Shown here: in pieces, positions 44,535-53,162 of the stretch
Numbering within the stretch: position 1 is the stretch's first letter
Layout: each line of letters starts with the position of its first letter
Assembly: GCA_944322715.1 (NCBI GenBank)
Contig: CALUPT010000004.1
Location: forward strand, 62,001-126,000
DNA length: 64,000 nt
Reading direction: 5' to 3'
Source of the DNA: an uncultured Bacteroidales bacterium
GTDB lineage: Bacteria > Bacteroidota > Bacteroidia > Bacteroidales > UBA932
Position numbers and translations under genes: made by a program
Notes under the pieces: generated by a model
What the model was told of the DNA's origin: nothing
The model's database searches: none
The model's input: the letters and a program-made list of their open reading frames with translations, nothing else

Positions 44535-45443
44535 TCATTCGGCTTCACCTGACACTTCGACCGTACCGCTCTCATGCCATCCTGCAATAGGAGCGGAAGA
44601 AACGGCTATATCAAGGGATGAACGGTTGACGGTAACGGTAAAGTCATATTGCATGCCTCTCTCGAAACCGGAAATGTATCCGTCTATCCTGAAAGACCTT
44701 GCGACCGGTTCCCCCGGGACTGAAATCTCTGCGACATAGCCATCCGTCCGTGCATAGGGTAACACCAGGGCATCTGCGGCATGCTCATCCCCGGACATGA
44801 CCATGTCAATCCTGCCGGAGGAATTCCCGTCCGCAGTGAAATGACATGTGCTGAGATCGAAATTACCTATGGTCGGAAATCCGGAAAGCCATGCAGACAT
44901 TCCTGAAAGGGATTCTACCCCGACACCCGCTTCAAACACGAAATGCAGTTTGCTCAAAGCCGGAGCAAGATTCAACCACGCGGTATTGTTCGAATAGTCG
45001 AGACCTGTCACTCTGGCATATAGCAAATCGGTCTCTTTCAGGCGTGACTGATCGGACACTGACACGACAATATATCCTTCCATATCCTCCTTGTATGGAT
45101 AATATGCCCATACTGTCCACTTCCTTCCGTCATTTTCTGAAAAAAACGGGATGCAGCCATAATCATCGGGATTGAAATATTCATCATAGGTACCGTATGT
45201 GGCTGTATATCCGAGATTCGAATATGCGATTCTTCCGGCAGACGGATATTCTTCCATATAGACGCCTATATGTTCGCTGCCGTGCAATATGCCGGAATCA
45301 GTCCCATCGTATCCGTACAGACGACCGGCGACAAGAAGCGGGACAGAGCCGCCATCACCTGAAAGACCGGTATCCGCCTTTTCCGTGCATCCGGCAAGAA
45401 AAAGGAATACCGGCAGTACAGCCTTGTAGATTCCATTTGTCAT
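44535..45443 (-). CDS. fimbrillin-family lipoprotein, first gene of the PUL
   Basis: This 302-residue protein has a lipoprotein signal (AVLPVFLFLAGC) and a fimbrillin-like N-terminal domain (HIGVYMEEYPS, WTVWAYYPYKEDMEGYIVV, DLLYARVTGLDYS, LNLAPALSKLHFVFEAG). It shares this pattern with the next gene, suggesting duplication. It is the first gene of the seven-gene minus-strand operon that runs to 32916, behind a -7 box at 45469-45476. The role is probably surface glycan binding or assembly; no pilus genes are present. Confidence 0.8.
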   Translation of the reverse strand: MTNGIYKAVLPVFLFLAGCTEKADTGLSGDGGSVPLLVAGRLYGYDGTDSGILHGSEHIGVYMEEYPSAGRIAYSNLGYTATYGTYDEYFNPDDYGCIPFFSENDGRKWTVWAYYPYKEDMEGYIVVSVSDQSRLKETDLLYARVTGLDYSNNTAWLNLAPALSKLHFVFEAGVGVESLSGMSAWLSGFPTIGNFDLSTCHFTADGNSSGRIDMVMSGDEHAADALVLPYARTDGYVAEISVPGEPVARSFRIDGYISGFERGMQYDFTVTVNRSSLDIAVSSAPIAGWHESGTVEVSGEAE

Positions 45444-45468
45444 AAATATGCGGTTAAAATCAACGGTA

Positions 45469-45476
45469 CAAAAATA
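45469..45476 (-). promoter_or_regulatory. candidate -7 box of the PUL operon
   Basis: The minus strand reads TATTTTTG, matching TAnnTTTG, 25 nt upstream of the first fimbrillin-like gene. The -33 element is not apparent, as expected if the hybrid regulator activates it. Confidence 0.5.
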
Positions 45477-45616
45477 ACGTACAGCATATATACGGACATG
45501 TCGGATACATACATTTTCCCGGCTGTCGCAGTCCGGACGCCGCCTGTGCCTGCCGCCTGTACGATAAAGTCACATAAATGTACCTGCAAGGCATATCGGA
45601 ATGCACTGATAATATC

Positions 45617-45624
45617 TATATTTG
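45617..45624 (+). promoter_or_regulatory. -7 box of the hybrid two-component gene
   Basis: TATATTTG matches TAnnTTTG perfectly. A transcript beginning near 45630 would exclude earlier in-frame codons and supports starts at 45639 or 45648. Confidence 0.55.
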
Positions 45625-45647
45625 CGGGACAAGACCGCATGACACCG

Positions 45648-48600
45648 ATGAAACGATTTCTGCTGTACATACTGCTCCTCCTGCCGGCTGCCGGTCACAC
45701 CTGTGGCCGGGAATTCAGGCAGTTCACTACAGAAGATGGACTTTCCGACAACGCTGTGCTGAACCTGTATCAGGATGAATACGGAATGATCTGGGCCGGT
45801 ACAAGGAACGGGCTGAACCAATATAACGGCAATGGCTTCAAAGTCTACAAATACCGTAAAGGGGACAGGGATGGCATCCAGGATAACCATATCAGAGGAA
45901 TTACGGGAAACAGGGACGGGAAAATATTCATAATCACATTCGGCATCTCGGAACTTGACATAAAGACAGGCATATTCAGGACAATCACGGAAAAAGAAAC
46001 GAATGCCATTTTCTGGCACGGAGCGCTGTATGCCGGCATCGGCAGGAAAGTGCTGAAATACGATGGGGAAAAATTCGAGGAGATATGCGAAATCCCGGAT
46101 GAGGCACTTGGCATAACTTCTCTGGGAGTTGATGATGAGTTCATGCTCATCGGTACGGAAGCGCACGGACTGTATCTGTACGACAGCAAATCAGCCCCTG
46201 TAAACATCATTAGGCACGACAGGATTTCTTCAGTATTCCACGACAGGAACGGACGCTGGTGGGTAGGGACATGGCATAACGGCGCATACATCATCGATGG
46301 AAACAGCATACGTAATATCCGCAGTTCGGATTCCGCATCTTCAGGATTGAGTTCAGACTTTGTGAGAAGTTTCTGTCAGGATGTAAACGGAGACATTTGG
46401 ATAGGAACATTCAACGGAATAAACGTCTGTAATCCTGAAACAATGGAATTCACAATGTACACGGACAACAATGCCGCCGCAGGCTATTCGTCCGTCTGGA
46501 GTCTGTTGTGTGATATACAGGGAAACATCTGGGCCGGAACATATTTCGATGGAATATATCTTTATCCTGAAGATGAAGATGTCTTCAGACACTGGAAAAA
46601 GTCTCAGGATGAAAGTACCGGATTGCGCTCCAACATGGTACGCGAATTCATCGAGGACAGGTACGGTAACCTCTGGATAGCCACGGATGGCGGCGGGCTC
46701 GGAATGCTTGACAAAAAGCGGCAGACATTCAGATGGTACAGCCATGACAGTCCTGCCGGATCCGTCACGCACGATAATATTACATCTCTGTATTACGATG
46801 ACATTTCAGACAGACTGTGGATAGGCACTCATCTCGGCGGGCTGAACTGTATGGACATTGAGACCGGTAAATTCACATATTATCACGGATATGAAAATGA
46901 TTCTTTCGTAAACTCCGATGTAATAAGAGATGTGGAGAGATTCAATGACAGATTATTGATAATCACGGATAAGGGGATATCCGTCAGCGATCCTGCCACA
47001 GGGATGTCCGAACCGCTGTTTGCAGATAACCGGGAGTTGATAAACGATGCCAAAGGCTGTACCGTCGATTCGGACGGGAATGTATGGATTTATGGAGGAG
47101 GATTCGGAATATATGTCTGGAATCCTGACAATGACGAATTCAGGAGATACAGCAGCGAGCCAGGCACGCCGCACGGCATCTGCAGCAATTCGGTCAATAA
47201 GGTATTCCAGGACAGCAAAGGCAGGATATGGCTTTGCAACAGGAAGGATGGCATAGACCTGTATGATCCTCAGACCGATGGCTTCACGAATATTGATGAA
47301 GCCCACAACTCCTTGGCGGACAACTGCGTCTACAATGTCGCGGAACTTCCTTCAGGAAGACTTGTATTCACTACTGATTCCGGATTCTCGATTCTCAATG
47401 ACACAACATTTACCTTTACGAATTACGACAGGGGCAACGGCGTCCCGTTGTCGGCCATCAACGAAACGGCCCTGTATGTCACGGCTGAAAATGAAGTCTT
47501 CATCGGCGCGGACAACGGCATGGTGTCTTTCCGCGAAGAAGACCTCAATTCCACTCCATCATACTGTCATATCCATCCATTCAGACTGACGGTCCTTGGA
47601 AATGAAATAAATGCCCGGGGAGAAGACGGGATATTGGACAAACCCCTTATGGAGACAGAGCGGCTCGTCTTGAAATCATCTCAAAGCATGTTCAGTATAG
47701 AATATGTGACTTCAGACTATGTTTCGGACGATGAGAAAAATCTCGAATACTTTATGGATGGGCTGTCAACGGAATGGACAGACATGAACGGCATGCCGAT
47801 AGTGACATTCACCCATCTTAACAGAGGAAAATACACTCTCTCCGTCCGTCAGAAAAACAGCAGGTCGGATGCCGGTCTTTCAATGCTAAGGATAATCGTA
47901 TTGCCTCCGGTATGGCAAAGCTGGTGGGCGATTCTGCTATATGTGACTGCAGGGTCGGCAATCCTGATCTATATTGTAAGAAACTATAGGAACCATGTCC
48001 ATCTGATGGAGACTCTGAAATATGAAAAGTCCAGGAATGAGGATATAGAAACACTCAACAAATCCAAAATCAGATTCTTTACAGGGATATCCCACGAATT
48101 CAGGACTCCGCTCACTCTGATTGCCGGCAATGCGGAAATGCTGATACAGGCAGACGATTTTTCACCTGAATCGTACAGCAAGATATCCGCTATCTACAAA
48201 AACAGCAGACAGATGCTCGGACTCATTACCGAACTGCTTGATTTCAGCAAACTGGGGAACGGGCACATGAAGATCAAGGTCTCCGAACATAATCTCGTAA
48301 AGTTTTCCTACGAGACATTCCTTATGTTCAAGGAATATGCCCGCTACCGTGACATCGCCTTCGATTTCGTGAAAACGGAAAGCGATATCAATGTGTGGTT
48401 TGACTCCCGTCAAATGCAGAAAGTCATCAACAACCTGATTTCAAATGCATTCAAGCATACAAAGAACAACGGAAGGATTTCAGTCATCGTCCGCAGGGAT
48501 GGTCCATCAGCAGTCATAGAGGTCAATGACAACGGCAGCGGGATTCCCCAAAAGGATATTTCCAGAATATTCGACCGCTTCTACCAGAGCGAATACCAGC

Positions 48601-49643
48601 AGTCCAACAGATATACGGGTACCGGGATAGGGCTGTCGCTCTCCAAAGGGATAGTCGAGCTTCATCACGGCCACATAGAAGTGTACAGCGTACCCGGTGA
48701 AGGCTCTTCTTTCAAAGTGTTCCTGCAGACAGGCAATACCCATTTCTCTGCCGAAGAACTGGACAACACACCTGAAGCGGAATCTCCGATAATCGAGGAT
48801 GCGGTTTTTCCGGAAAATCCGGATGCTGTAATGAGCGAACCGGCAGGCGAGACCGGAAATATCCCGGAAAACAATGTAAAAGCAAAACACAGGATGCTCA
48901 TAGCGGAAGACAATGATGCCCTCAGAGAGATGCTTGTCAGGATATTCGATACGATGTACGATGTGATTCCGGTAACGGATGGAGATAAGGCATGGGAGAC
49001 CATACAGGCCAGGATGCCGGATATTGTCATAAGCGATATCATTATGCCCGGATTGTCTGGGATCGATCTGTGCAGAATGATAAAGACCGATATATCTACC
49101 TGTCACATTCCCGTAGTGCTGCTGACTGCAAAGACCGGTATCCGGCAGAATCTCGATGGCCTGTATGCCGGAGCAGATGACTATATCAGCAAACCGTTCA
49201 ACGTGAAGATACTGGCGGCGCGCTGCAACAATCTGATGAATAACAGAATAATGTTGCGGAACAAATTCAGCCATGAAGTGCTGACAACGCCGCAGATCCT
49301 TGCGACGAATCCAATGGACAAAAAACTGCTCGACAAGGTGACAAAGGCCATTGAAAACCATATTGACGATACCGGTCTCAATGCAGAAACACTGACATCT
49401 GAAATAGGCATTTCGAGAACAAAGCTGTTTTTAAAGCTGAAATCCATCATCGGCATGACTCCTTCCGATTTCATTCTTACCGTCAGACTTGAACATGCCG
49501 CCACCATGCTGACGGAAAATCCCGAACTCAACATCTCGGAAATTGCCGACAGGCTCGGATTCTCCTCCCCACGGCAGTTCAGCAGGTTTTTCAAGGCAAA
49601 ATACGGCATCATTCCCAAACAGTATCGGGAGAACAATGCATGA
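45648..49643 (+). CDS. hybrid two-component system regulator (HTCS) of the PUL
   Basis: This protein of about 1331 residues has a signal peptide (RFLLYILLLLPAAGHTCG). The periplasmic two-propeller sensor is built of Reg_prop repeats (for example FTTEDGLSDNAVLNLYQDEY, GIWAGT-like DIWIGTFNGI), followed by a Y_Y_Y domain. A membrane helix lies at about 760-780. HisKA follows with ISHEFRTPLTL (H about 817), then HATPase with NLISNAFKHTKN and GTGIGLSLSKG. A receiver with VISDIIMPG (D about 1127) precedes an AraC HTH over the last 100 residues. It should sense an oligosaccharide and activate the divergent PUL. ATG 45639 is an equally possible start. Confidence 0.94.
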   Translation: MKRFLLYILLLLPAAGHTCGREFRQFTTEDGLSDNAVLNLYQDEYGMIWAGTRNGLNQYNGNGFKVYKYRKGDRDGIQDNHIRGITGNRDGKIFIITFGISELDIKTGIFRTITEKETNAIFWHGALYAGIGRKVLKYDGEKFEEICEIPDEALGITSLGVDDEFMLIGTEAHGLYLYDSKSAPVNIIRHDRISSVFHDRNGRWWVGTWHNGAYIIDGNSIRNIRSSDSASSGLSSDFVRSFCQDVNGDIWIGTFNGINVCNPETMEFTMYTDNNAAAGYSSVWSLLCDIQGNIWAGTYFDGIYLYPEDEDVFRHWKKSQDESTGLRSNMVREFIEDRYGNLWIATDGGGLGMLDKKRQTFRWYSHDSPAGSVTHDNITSLYYDDISDRLWIGTHLGGLNCMDIETGKFTYYHGYENDSFVNSDVIRDVERFNDRLLIITDKGISVSDPATGMSEPLFADNRELINDAKGCTVDSDGNVWIYGGGFGIYVWNPDNDEFRRYSSEPGTPHGICSNSVNKVFQDSKGRIWLCNRKDGIDLYDPQTDGFTNIDEAHNSLADNCVYNVAELPSGRLVFTTDSGFSILNDTTFTFTNYDRGNGVPLSAINETALYVTAENEVFIGADNGMVSFREEDLNSTPSYCHIHPFRLTVLGNEINARGEDGILDKPLMETERLVLKSSQSMFSIEYVTSDYVSDDEKNLEYFMDGLSTEWTDMNGMPIVTFTHLNRGKYTLSVRQKNSRSDAGLSMLRIIVLPPVWQSWWAILLYVTAGSAILIYIVRNYRNHVHLMETLKYEKSRNEDIETLNKSKIRFFTGISHEFRTPLTLIAGNAEMLIQADDFSPESYSKISAIYKNSRQMLGLITELLDFSKLGNGHMKIKVSEHNLVKFSYETFLMFKEYARYRDIAFDFVKTESDINVWFDSRQMQKVINNLISNAFKHTKNNGRISVIVRRDGPSAVIEVNDNGSGIPQKDISRIFDRFYQSEYQQSNRYTGTGIGLSLSKGIVELHHGHIEVYSVPGEGSSFKVFLQTGNTHFSAEELDNTPEAESPIIEDAVFPENPDAVMSEPAGETGNIPENNVKAKHRMLIAEDNDALREMLVRIFDTMYDVIPVTDGDKAWETIQARMPDIVISDIIMPGLSGIDLCRMIKTDISTCHIPVVLLTAKTGIRQNLDGLYAGADDYISKPFNVKILAARCNNLMNNRIMLRNKFSHEVLTTPQILATNPMDKKLLDKVTKAIENHIDDTGLNAETLTSEIGISRTKLFLKLKSIIGMTPSDFILTVRLEHAATMLTENPELNISEIADRLGFSSPRQFSRFFKAKYGIIPKQYRENNA

Positions 49644-49654
49644 CCCTGCCGGGG

Positions 49655-49970
49655 TCAATTCCTTATGCGGTATTCCTTCGGGGTGCAACCGACTTCCTTT
49701 TTGAAAAAACGCTGGAAATGCTGCGGATACTGGAATTGGGAGACAGGCATATCCTGTCAGCAAAATATTTTACGGAAGGCAATCCGTGCTGTTCTGCCAT
49801 CCCTGAATCACAATATTCGTTCAGCAACTGTTCGAAACGTATGAGCACATCATTGTTAAGTTCTTCCCGGGTAATGAACTGGCGTTCGTATTCCGGTACA
49901 GGGCCGTGCTCGATACGCTGAATGCCGACGGTCTGAAGATGAATTTTTTTTGAACGGACGGGAACTGGAA
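49655..49970 (-). pseudogene. remnant of an AraC-family regulator with an internal deletion
   Basis: The minus strand encodes a continuous segment from about 49970 with HLQTVGIQRIEHGP, YERQFITREEL and GLPSVKYFADRICLSPN. After CLSPN the reading shifts frame and continues as QFQYPQHFQRFFKKEVGCTP before a TGA at 49655. The middle of the AraC DNA-binding domain, about 40 residues between its two helix-turn-helix units, is missing. There is also no N-terminus; an in-frame TAA lies near 49976. The gene is therefore truncated at the front, deleted inside and frameshifted. Confidence 0.8.
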
Positions 49971-49993
49971 TTCGGATTAAGGATAAAAATCGC

Positions 49994-50001
49994 TATATTT
50001 G
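49994..50001 (+). promoter_or_regulatory. -7 box of trpS
   Basis: TATATTTG matches TAnnTTTG and lies 22 nt before the ATG at 50024. This argues against the TTG at 50009. Confidence 0.55.
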
Positions 50002-50023
50002 TCTCCGTTTGAAAATACAGAAG

Positions 50024-51112
50024 ATGAAGAAGAAAATCATACTTACGGGAGACAGGCCGACGGGACGGCTGCATCTCGGACACTATGTTGGTTCCCTGAA
50101 AAGAAGGGTGGAGCTCCAGAATTCCGGAGAATTCGACAGGATATTCATTATGATCGCCGATGCCCAGGCGCTCACGGACAATGCCGACAACCCGGGCAAG
50201 ATAAGAGACAATATCATAGAGGTTGCCCTGGATTATCTGTCCTGCGGACTCGACCCATCCAGAAGCACCATATTCATCCAGTCGCAGATAGCCGAACTGT
50301 GTGAACTGACATTCTACTATATGAATCTTGTGACGGTATCGAGACTGCAGAGGAATCCTACGGTCAAGTCGGAGATTCAGATGCGCAATTTCGAAACCAG
50401 CATTCCGGTAGGATTCTTCACATATCCTATCAGCCAGGCATCGGACATAACGGCTTTCAAGGCCACGACAGTACCGGTAGGAGAAGACCAGGAGCCGATG
50501 ATCGAGCAGACAAGGGAGATAGTCCGGAAATTCAATTCCGTATATGGAGAGACCCTTGTAGAGCCGGAAATCCTGCTCCCGGACAATTCCGCCTGCCTGC
50601 GTCTGCCGGGGACCGATGGAAAGGCAAAGATGAGCAAGTCACTCGGGAACTGCATCTACCTGTCCGATACTCCGGAAGATGTCCGGAAAAAGGTGATGGG
50701 CATGTTCACGGACCCGGGACACATAAAGGTCGAAGACCCGGGGAAGGTCGAAGGGAACACGGTGTTCACGTATTTGGATGCATTCAGCAGGCCGGAACAT
50801 TTCACTGAATTCCTGCCGGATTACGCCGGTCTGGATGAACTGAAGGAGCATTACCGGAGAGGAGGCCTTGGAGATGTGAAGGTGAAGAAGTTCCTTAACG
50901 CCATACTGCAGGCAGAACTGGAACCTGTCCGTCAGCGTAGAAAGGAATTCGAGAAAGACATCCCGGGAGTGTATGAGATGCTCAGGAAAGGGACAGAGGC
51001 AGCCCGGACAGTAGCGGCGCAGACTCTTGCAGAGGTGCGGAGTGCTATGAGAATCAATTATTTCGATGACGAAGAACTTATCCGCTCTCAGGCCGAGAAG
51101 TTCGGCAAATGA
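50024..51112 (+). CDS. trpS: tryptophanyl-tRNA synthetase
   Basis: This class I synthetase of about 362 residues begins with [18 protein letters not shown], which holds the HIGH-type motif (HLGH). It carries [12 protein letters not shown], the KMSKS loop, and the Trp-binding region around [16 protein letters not shown] and [15 protein letters not shown]. It charges tRNA-Trp with tryptophan. The ATG at 50024 is preferred over TTG at 50009 because the latter lies at the predicted transcription start. It stands in its own transcription unit. Confidence 0.95.
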   Translation: MKKKIILTGDRPTGRLHLGHYVGSLKRRVELQNSGEFDRIFIMIADAQALTDNADNPGKIRDNIIEVALDYLSCGLDPSRSTIFIQSQIAELCELTFYYMNLVTVSRLQRNPTVKSEIQMRNFETSIPVGFFTYPISQASDITAFKATTVPVGEDQEPMIEQTREIVRKFNSVYGETLVEPEILLPDNSACLRLPGTDGKAKMSKSLGNCIYLSDTPEDVRKKVMGMFTDPGHIKVEDPGKVEGNTVFTYLDAFSRPEHFTEFLPDYAGLDELKEHYRRGGLGDVKVKKFLNAILQAELEPVRQRRKEFEKDIPGVYEMLRKGTEAARTVAAQTLAEVRSAMRINYFDDEELIRSQAEKFGK

Positions 51113-51195
51113 CATAGCAGTCCTTCACCTGGTCCCGAGAACCCAGTTCAGGACGACAAGAGGAAGAAAAGTCATATAAATCTCAATTCGGAAAT

Positions 51196-51726
51196 ATGGA
51201 AAACAGTACGATAGAATGTCTGAAGACCAGACGCAGCATAAAGGCATACGATCCGGACAGGATGCCGTCACGGGAACAGTTGGACGCGATACTCGAGGCC
51301 GGCATGAACGCCCCGACCGGACGGGGACTCCAGTCCCCGGTCATCGTAGCGGTCACTGACAAGGACACGAGGGATATCCTGTCAGGGATGAATGCAGCCG
51401 TGCTCGGCTCAAACGGAGATCCGTTCTACGGTGCGCCGGTTGTCCTTGCCGTACTTGCAGACAAGACCGTACCGACCCACATATACGACGGCTCCCTTGT
51501 AATGGGCAATCTGATGAACGCAGCACATGCACTCGGTGTAGACAGCTGTTGGATACACCGGGCCAGGGAGATTTTCGATTCCCCCGAAGGCAAGGCTCTT
51601 CTTGACAAATGGGGAGTCAAAGGAGACTACGAAGGCATCGGCTTCTGCATCCTCGGTTTTGCCAAGGATGGACACTCCCCTGTAGCCAAACCGAGAAAAC
51701 CGGGATATATCATCCGCGTAGAATAA
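51196..51726 (+). CDS. nitroreductase-family flavoprotein
   Basis: This 176-residue protein shows the FMN-dependent nitroreductase pattern. The N-terminal TRRSIKAYDPDRM binds FMN phosphate, LEAGMNAPTGRGLQSP follows, and the central region is VLAVLADKTVPTHIYDGSLVMGN. The closing segment LGFAKDGHSPVAKPRKPGYI is typical. Members are cytoplasmic NAD(P)H oxidoreductases acting on quinones, nitroaromatics or flavins; the physiological substrate is unknown. A structured inverted repeat follows its stop. Confidence 0.92.
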   Translation: MENSTIECLKTRRSIKAYDPDRMPSREQLDAILEAGMNAPTGRGLQSPVIVAVTDKDTRDILSGMNAAVLGSNGDPFYGAPVVLAVLADKTVPTHIYDGSLVMGNLMNAAHALGVDSCWIHRAREIFDSPEGKALLDKWGVKGDYEGIGFCILGFAKDGHSPVAKPRKPGYIIRVE

Positions 51727-51734
51727 TAATACGG

Positions 51735-51838
51735 ATATAATACAGCGGCAGTGCTTTCTGCAGATCCTCCCCACTTCGTGGGTCCCCTCCCTTTTCGGGA
51801 GCCAATGTCTGCCAAAAGCACTGCCGCCGTTATATTAT
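51735..51838. repeat. branched inverted repeat between convergent genes
   Basis: The outer arms CGGCAGTGCTTT and AAAAGCACTGCCG extend into A/T-rich flanks and into CTGCAGA/TCTGCC, giving an imperfect stem of about 27 bp. Inside are two perfect hairpins: CCCAC-TTC-GTGGG at 51770-51782 and CTCCC-TTTTC-GGGAG at 51787-51801. The result is a three-way-junction fold. It could serve as a bidirectional terminator for the nitroreductase and acyltransferase genes, or be a REP-like or RNA element. Confidence 0.75.
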
Positions 51839-51845
51839 ACTGGAA

Positions 51846-53018
51846 TTATCTGTTCCAGGCAGGGAGATCCTTCTTAGCATAGAGCATCTCCTTGGATACC
51901 ACAGGGTTGGCGTAGATGTGCAGGAAAATGTCATTCAGCGCGGCCCTGTCGAGTTCCGGTTCCACGGTATCGAGCTGATGCTCCTTGTAATCGATGAACC
52001 ACTGTACATCCTCTGCCGAATAATGCTCCCTGTACTTGTCTCCCGGATTGAGCATGTCGTATGCGATATAGTTCGTCTTCCATAGCCGGTATCCATCTAT
52101 GACGCGCAGGTCCACCGCATGACGGATCAGCTGATACCTGTCATTCTTGTCGCAGAGGGATGCCTGAGCAATCTCCTCATCCGTAAGCTGCTCGCCTATA
52201 TGCAGATGGATATTCCCCTTCTGCTGCTTGATACCGGTTATGATGCTGTGGAGGTCCTCTCCATCCGCCTTGACATATTTCTGCGTGCGGGAGATAAGCA
52301 GTTCGCGTGCCTTGAGCACATCGCACGGCTCGATCTCGTACGAGATGCTGAGCGGAATGATATTCAGTTCCTTGAAATTATGGAGAAAGTCCTCCTTCCC
52401 GCTCATGTCCAGCATTTTGAGCAGTCCCTGTTCCGTAATGTCGGCCCCGTCCTTGGTTCTGCCCTGCCTCTGCGCCAGCCAGATCGAACTCTTGCCGGTC
52501 GTAATGTTAAGCCTTATATATTCGGAAAGCAGCTGCGAGGACAGATAGAGTTCTCTGGCAGATATGCCCCGCACGACCTTGATCATCCGGTTGGACCGGA
52601 TAAGGTATTCAATGAACGGATTGGTCAGCAGGTTGTCCCCTACGGCAATCTCGGTCATCGGAATATTGTTCCTGTAAAGTACGAGCTGGGTTATGGCCGG
52701 GTCAAGGATAATGTCCCTGTGATTGGACATCGCAAGGAATTTCCTGGATGGGTCGATATGCTTGATGCCATCGTATGAGAAATTGTGCGCGGTATGTGCC
52801 AGCACCCATTCGACTACCTTCGACATCACCAGTATCTGGAACTCATCCACGCTTTTGACATTTTTCAGGAGTCCGGTCAGGAATCCCGGTTCCTTGTCAG
52901 GAAAGAAATACTTTGAAACCTGTGACACAAGAGGATTGTCTGCCACCTTTGACAAAGCTTCCACCGCCTCCGCATCAGTATACGGACTGATGCTCTCGAA
53001 TTTAGACAAATCGACCAT
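51846..53018 (-). CDS. PlsC/PlsB-type glycerolipid acyltransferase
   Basis: This 390-residue protein contains an acyltransferase core: FLAMSNHRDIILDPA (the NHxxxxD-like catalytic motif), IAVGDNLLTNPFIEYLIRS, and SIWLAQRQGRTKDG (the glycerophosphate-binding region). It continues with NIIPLSISYEIEPCDVL. It probably acylates a lysophosphatidate or glycerol phosphate at the inner membrane, though no clear membrane helix is present. The N-terminal 100 residues and a helical C-terminus exceed the usual PlsC length and are typical of the Bacteroidetes version. Confidence 0.85.
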   Translation of the reverse strand: MVDLSKFESISPYTDAEAVEALSKVADNPLVSQVSKYFFPDKEPGFLTGLLKNVKSVDEFQILVMSKVVEWVLAHTAHNFSYDGIKHIDPSRKFLAMSNHRDIILDPAITQLVLYRNNIPMTEIAVGDNLLTNPFIEYLIRSNRMIKVVRGISARELYLSSQLLSEYIRLNITTGKSSIWLAQRQGRTKDGADITEQGLLKMLDMSGKEDFLHNFKELNIIPLSISYEIEPCDVLKARELLISRTQKYVKADGEDLHSIITGIKQQKGNIHLHIGEQLTDEEIAQASLCDKNDRYQLIRHAVDLRVIDGYRLWKTNYIAYDMLNPGDKYREHYSAEDVQWFIDYKEHQLDTVEPELDRAALNDIFLHIYANPVVSKEMLYAKKDLPAWNR

Positions 53019-53095
53019 ATTCTTTCATGTTGTTCCGCCACGGCTGTCCGGGCGGAAAATTGTCATGAATTCCCATTGGGGAATGTTCACGATTA

Positions 53096-53103
53096 CAAAT
53101 ATA
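53096..53103 (-). promoter_or_regulatory. candidate -7 box of the acyltransferase gene
   Basis: The minus strand reads TATATTTG, about 78 nt upstream of the ATG at 53018. Confidence 0.45.
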
Positions 53104-53162
53104 GCACAAATTTTCAAAAAGCCGTTTATAATCTCAGGCTTATTCCGGATACGAGTCCCGCA

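Noticed and set aside
42860-45443. The two fimbrillin-like genes as a genuine pilus locus
   Set aside because: They are fused by overlaps to susC, and no anchor, tip or assembly genes are present.
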